From contig NZ_JACIGJ010000016.1 of the NCBI RefSeq assembly GCF_014197855.1, positions 1-64,000 of the forward strand: a stretch of 64,000 nucleotides of DNA, in the 5' to 3' direction. The stretch's first letter is position 1. Each line of letters begins with the position of its first letter. The position numbers and the translations under genes are program-made. Under the pieces are notes generated by a model. The model was not told where the DNA came from, made no database searches, and saw only the letters and a list, made by a program, of their open reading frames with translations. Below are positions 63,273 to 64,000 of the stretch, in pieces. The DNA comes from Roseospira marina (GTDB lineage Bacteria; Pseudomonadota; Alphaproteobacteria; Rhodospirillales; Rhodospirillaceae).

Positions 63273-63955
63273 GGGAGCTCCGGACGGGGAGGGACGGGTG
63301 CCGGCCCGCGCAGCGACAGGCCCAGTTCAAGACGCAGCAGTGCCACCAGATACTTCGTATACTCACGCGCGAGAAGGCCGGCGGTGCCCGGAAAGCGCCA
63401 CCAACTGTCCTGTTTGACGTGCGCGGGATAGACCGGATGCGGAATCACCGTGATGTCCGGCATCTGGCTGTGAAACTCCAGCAGGGCGCGACGCATGTGA
63501 TAGGCGGCCGTGACCAGACGCAGGCTGTGCAGGCCGTTGGCCCGCGCCCATGCCATGGTTTCGACCGCGTTGCCCAGCGTGTCGGCGGCAGCGTGCCCCA
63601 GGATCACCCGATCCGCCACCTCTGGCGACGGGGCGACCCCGAGCGCATGCCACAGATCGGCCGGGGTGACGGGGGCGGGAACGCCGCTGATGAACAGGCG
63701 GTCACCCAGGTTCTGTTCGAGCAGGTCGAGGCCTTCGCGCACGCGCTCGCTGCCCCCGGTCAGCACGACGATCGCGTCGGCGCGCCGCGCGGCGTCTTCG
63801 GGCGCCGGCACGGGGATGGCGGAGGCATACCAGATCAATCCGGCCAGCCAGCCCAGTCCGAGGCAGACCGGAATCATCAGGATCGGGACAACCCATCGCA
63901 AGGGCCAGCGGGACACGGGGTGAGTCACGGATCGCAAGGTCCAGCGCGCGGTCAC
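63269..63955 (-). CDS. YdcF-like DUF218 membrane protein
   Basis: 228 residues from GTG 63955. One membrane segment (about 18-45, RWVVPILMIPVCLGLGWLAG) precedes the DUF218 domain: DAIVVLTGGSERVREGLDLL, ADTLGNAVETMAWARANGLH and LRLVTAAYHMRRALLEFHSQ. Relatives (ElyC/SanA/YdcF) act in envelope or peptidoglycan carrier metabolism, but biochemistry is unclear. It overlaps the preceding gene (GTGA) and plsC (ATGA), forming the ftsX-DUF218-plsC arrangement common in alphaproteobacteria. Confidence 0.88.
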   Translation of the reverse strand: MTARWTLRSVTHPVSRWPLRWVVPILMIPVCLGLGWLAGLIWYASAIPVPAPEDAARRADAIVVLTGGSERVREGLDLLEQNLGDRLFISGVPAPVTPADLWHALGVAPSPEVADRVILGHAAADTLGNAVETMAWARANGLHSLRLVTAAYHMRRALLEFHSQMPDITVIPHPVYPAHVKQDSWWRFPGTAGLLAREYTKYLVALLRLELGLSLRGPAPVPPRPELP

Positions 63956-64000
63956 GGCATTCGGGCCAGGGTTCGCAGCACCGTCAGGCGGGCCGTCAGC
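63952..64000 (-). CDS. ftsX: Probable FtsX C-terminus (partial)
   Basis: The last 15 codons before TGA read LTARLTVLRTLARMP, like the end of FtsX, the divisome ABC-type membrane protein. The 4-base overlap with the DUF218 gene and the known ftsE-ftsX-DUF218-plsC order support this. Only the tail is in the window, so identity is tentative. Confidence 0.5.
   Translation of the reverse strand, partial: LTARLTVLRTLARMP

Overview
The window looks like a chromosomal segment of a high-GC alphaproteobacterium, most likely Rhodospirillales. The evidence is an ATP synthase zeta inhibitor (DUF1476) gene, a DUF1674 succinate dehydrogenase assembly factor, LpxI instead of LpxH, the conserved block rpsB-tsf-pyrH-frr-uppS-cdsA-dxr-rseP-bamA-skp-fabZ-lpxA-lpxB, and the pair of a B12-dependent class II and a B12-riboswitch-controlled class III ribonucleotide reductase. 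The species assignment is inference.

Layout. 1-2.9 kb is a decayed mobile region ending at tRNA-Ser(UGA): an IS5-type transposase tail, a truncated reverse transcriptase, an intact HicAB toxin-antitoxin pair, a frameshifted phage-like gene and a tyrosine integrase cut off in its catalytic domain. 3.0-4.3 kb holds a TANGO2/NRDE gene and the ATP synthase zeta gene. 4.5-11.2 kb is a leftward cobalamin-uptake operon, riboswitch-btuB-unknown-btuF-btuC-btuD-tonB. 11.2-14.6 kb is a second leftward B12-riboswitch unit, nrdD - separate glycyl-radical domain - nrdG. The B12-dependent counterpart nrdJ lies at 59.9-62.3 kb, so the two enzymes should be used reciprocally according to B12 supply.

15.4-28.4 kb is a signalling island built around cyclic di-GMP: a 1744-residue degenerate-kinase/ATPase/GAF/GGDEF protein, a lone solute-binding protein, a SiaB-SiaC-SiaD-(solute-binding protein)-SiaA operon, an HD-GYP phosphodiesterase and a small membrane protein. 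A chemoreceptor with a C-terminal PilZ domain (32.5-34.5 kb) could read the same messenger. Propionyl-CoA carboxylase (pccB, pccA) lies between them.

34.8-50.3 kb carries an isocitrate-dehydrogenase-family gene and then, all leftward, the translation/isoprenoid/outer-membrane biogenesis block. It has two unusual points: LpxI and LpxB are fused in one 691-residue protein, and lpxD is missing from its usual place between skp and fabZ.

50.7-54 kb contains a divergent MarR regulator/membrane protein pair with two palindromic operators, a second integrase relic beside tRNA-Thr(CGU), a nucleoside deoxyribosyltransferase and the DUF1674 gene. 54-64 kb holds an N6-adenine methyltransferase, a DUF2007 protein, polyprenyl diphosphate synthase, Mrp/ApbC, HflK-HflC, nrdJ, plsC, a DUF218 protein and the last codons of what is probably ftsX. 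No rRNA genes or CRISPR arrays were seen. Coding is dense, with many 4-base ATGA/GTGA overlaps that mark translationally coupled operons.
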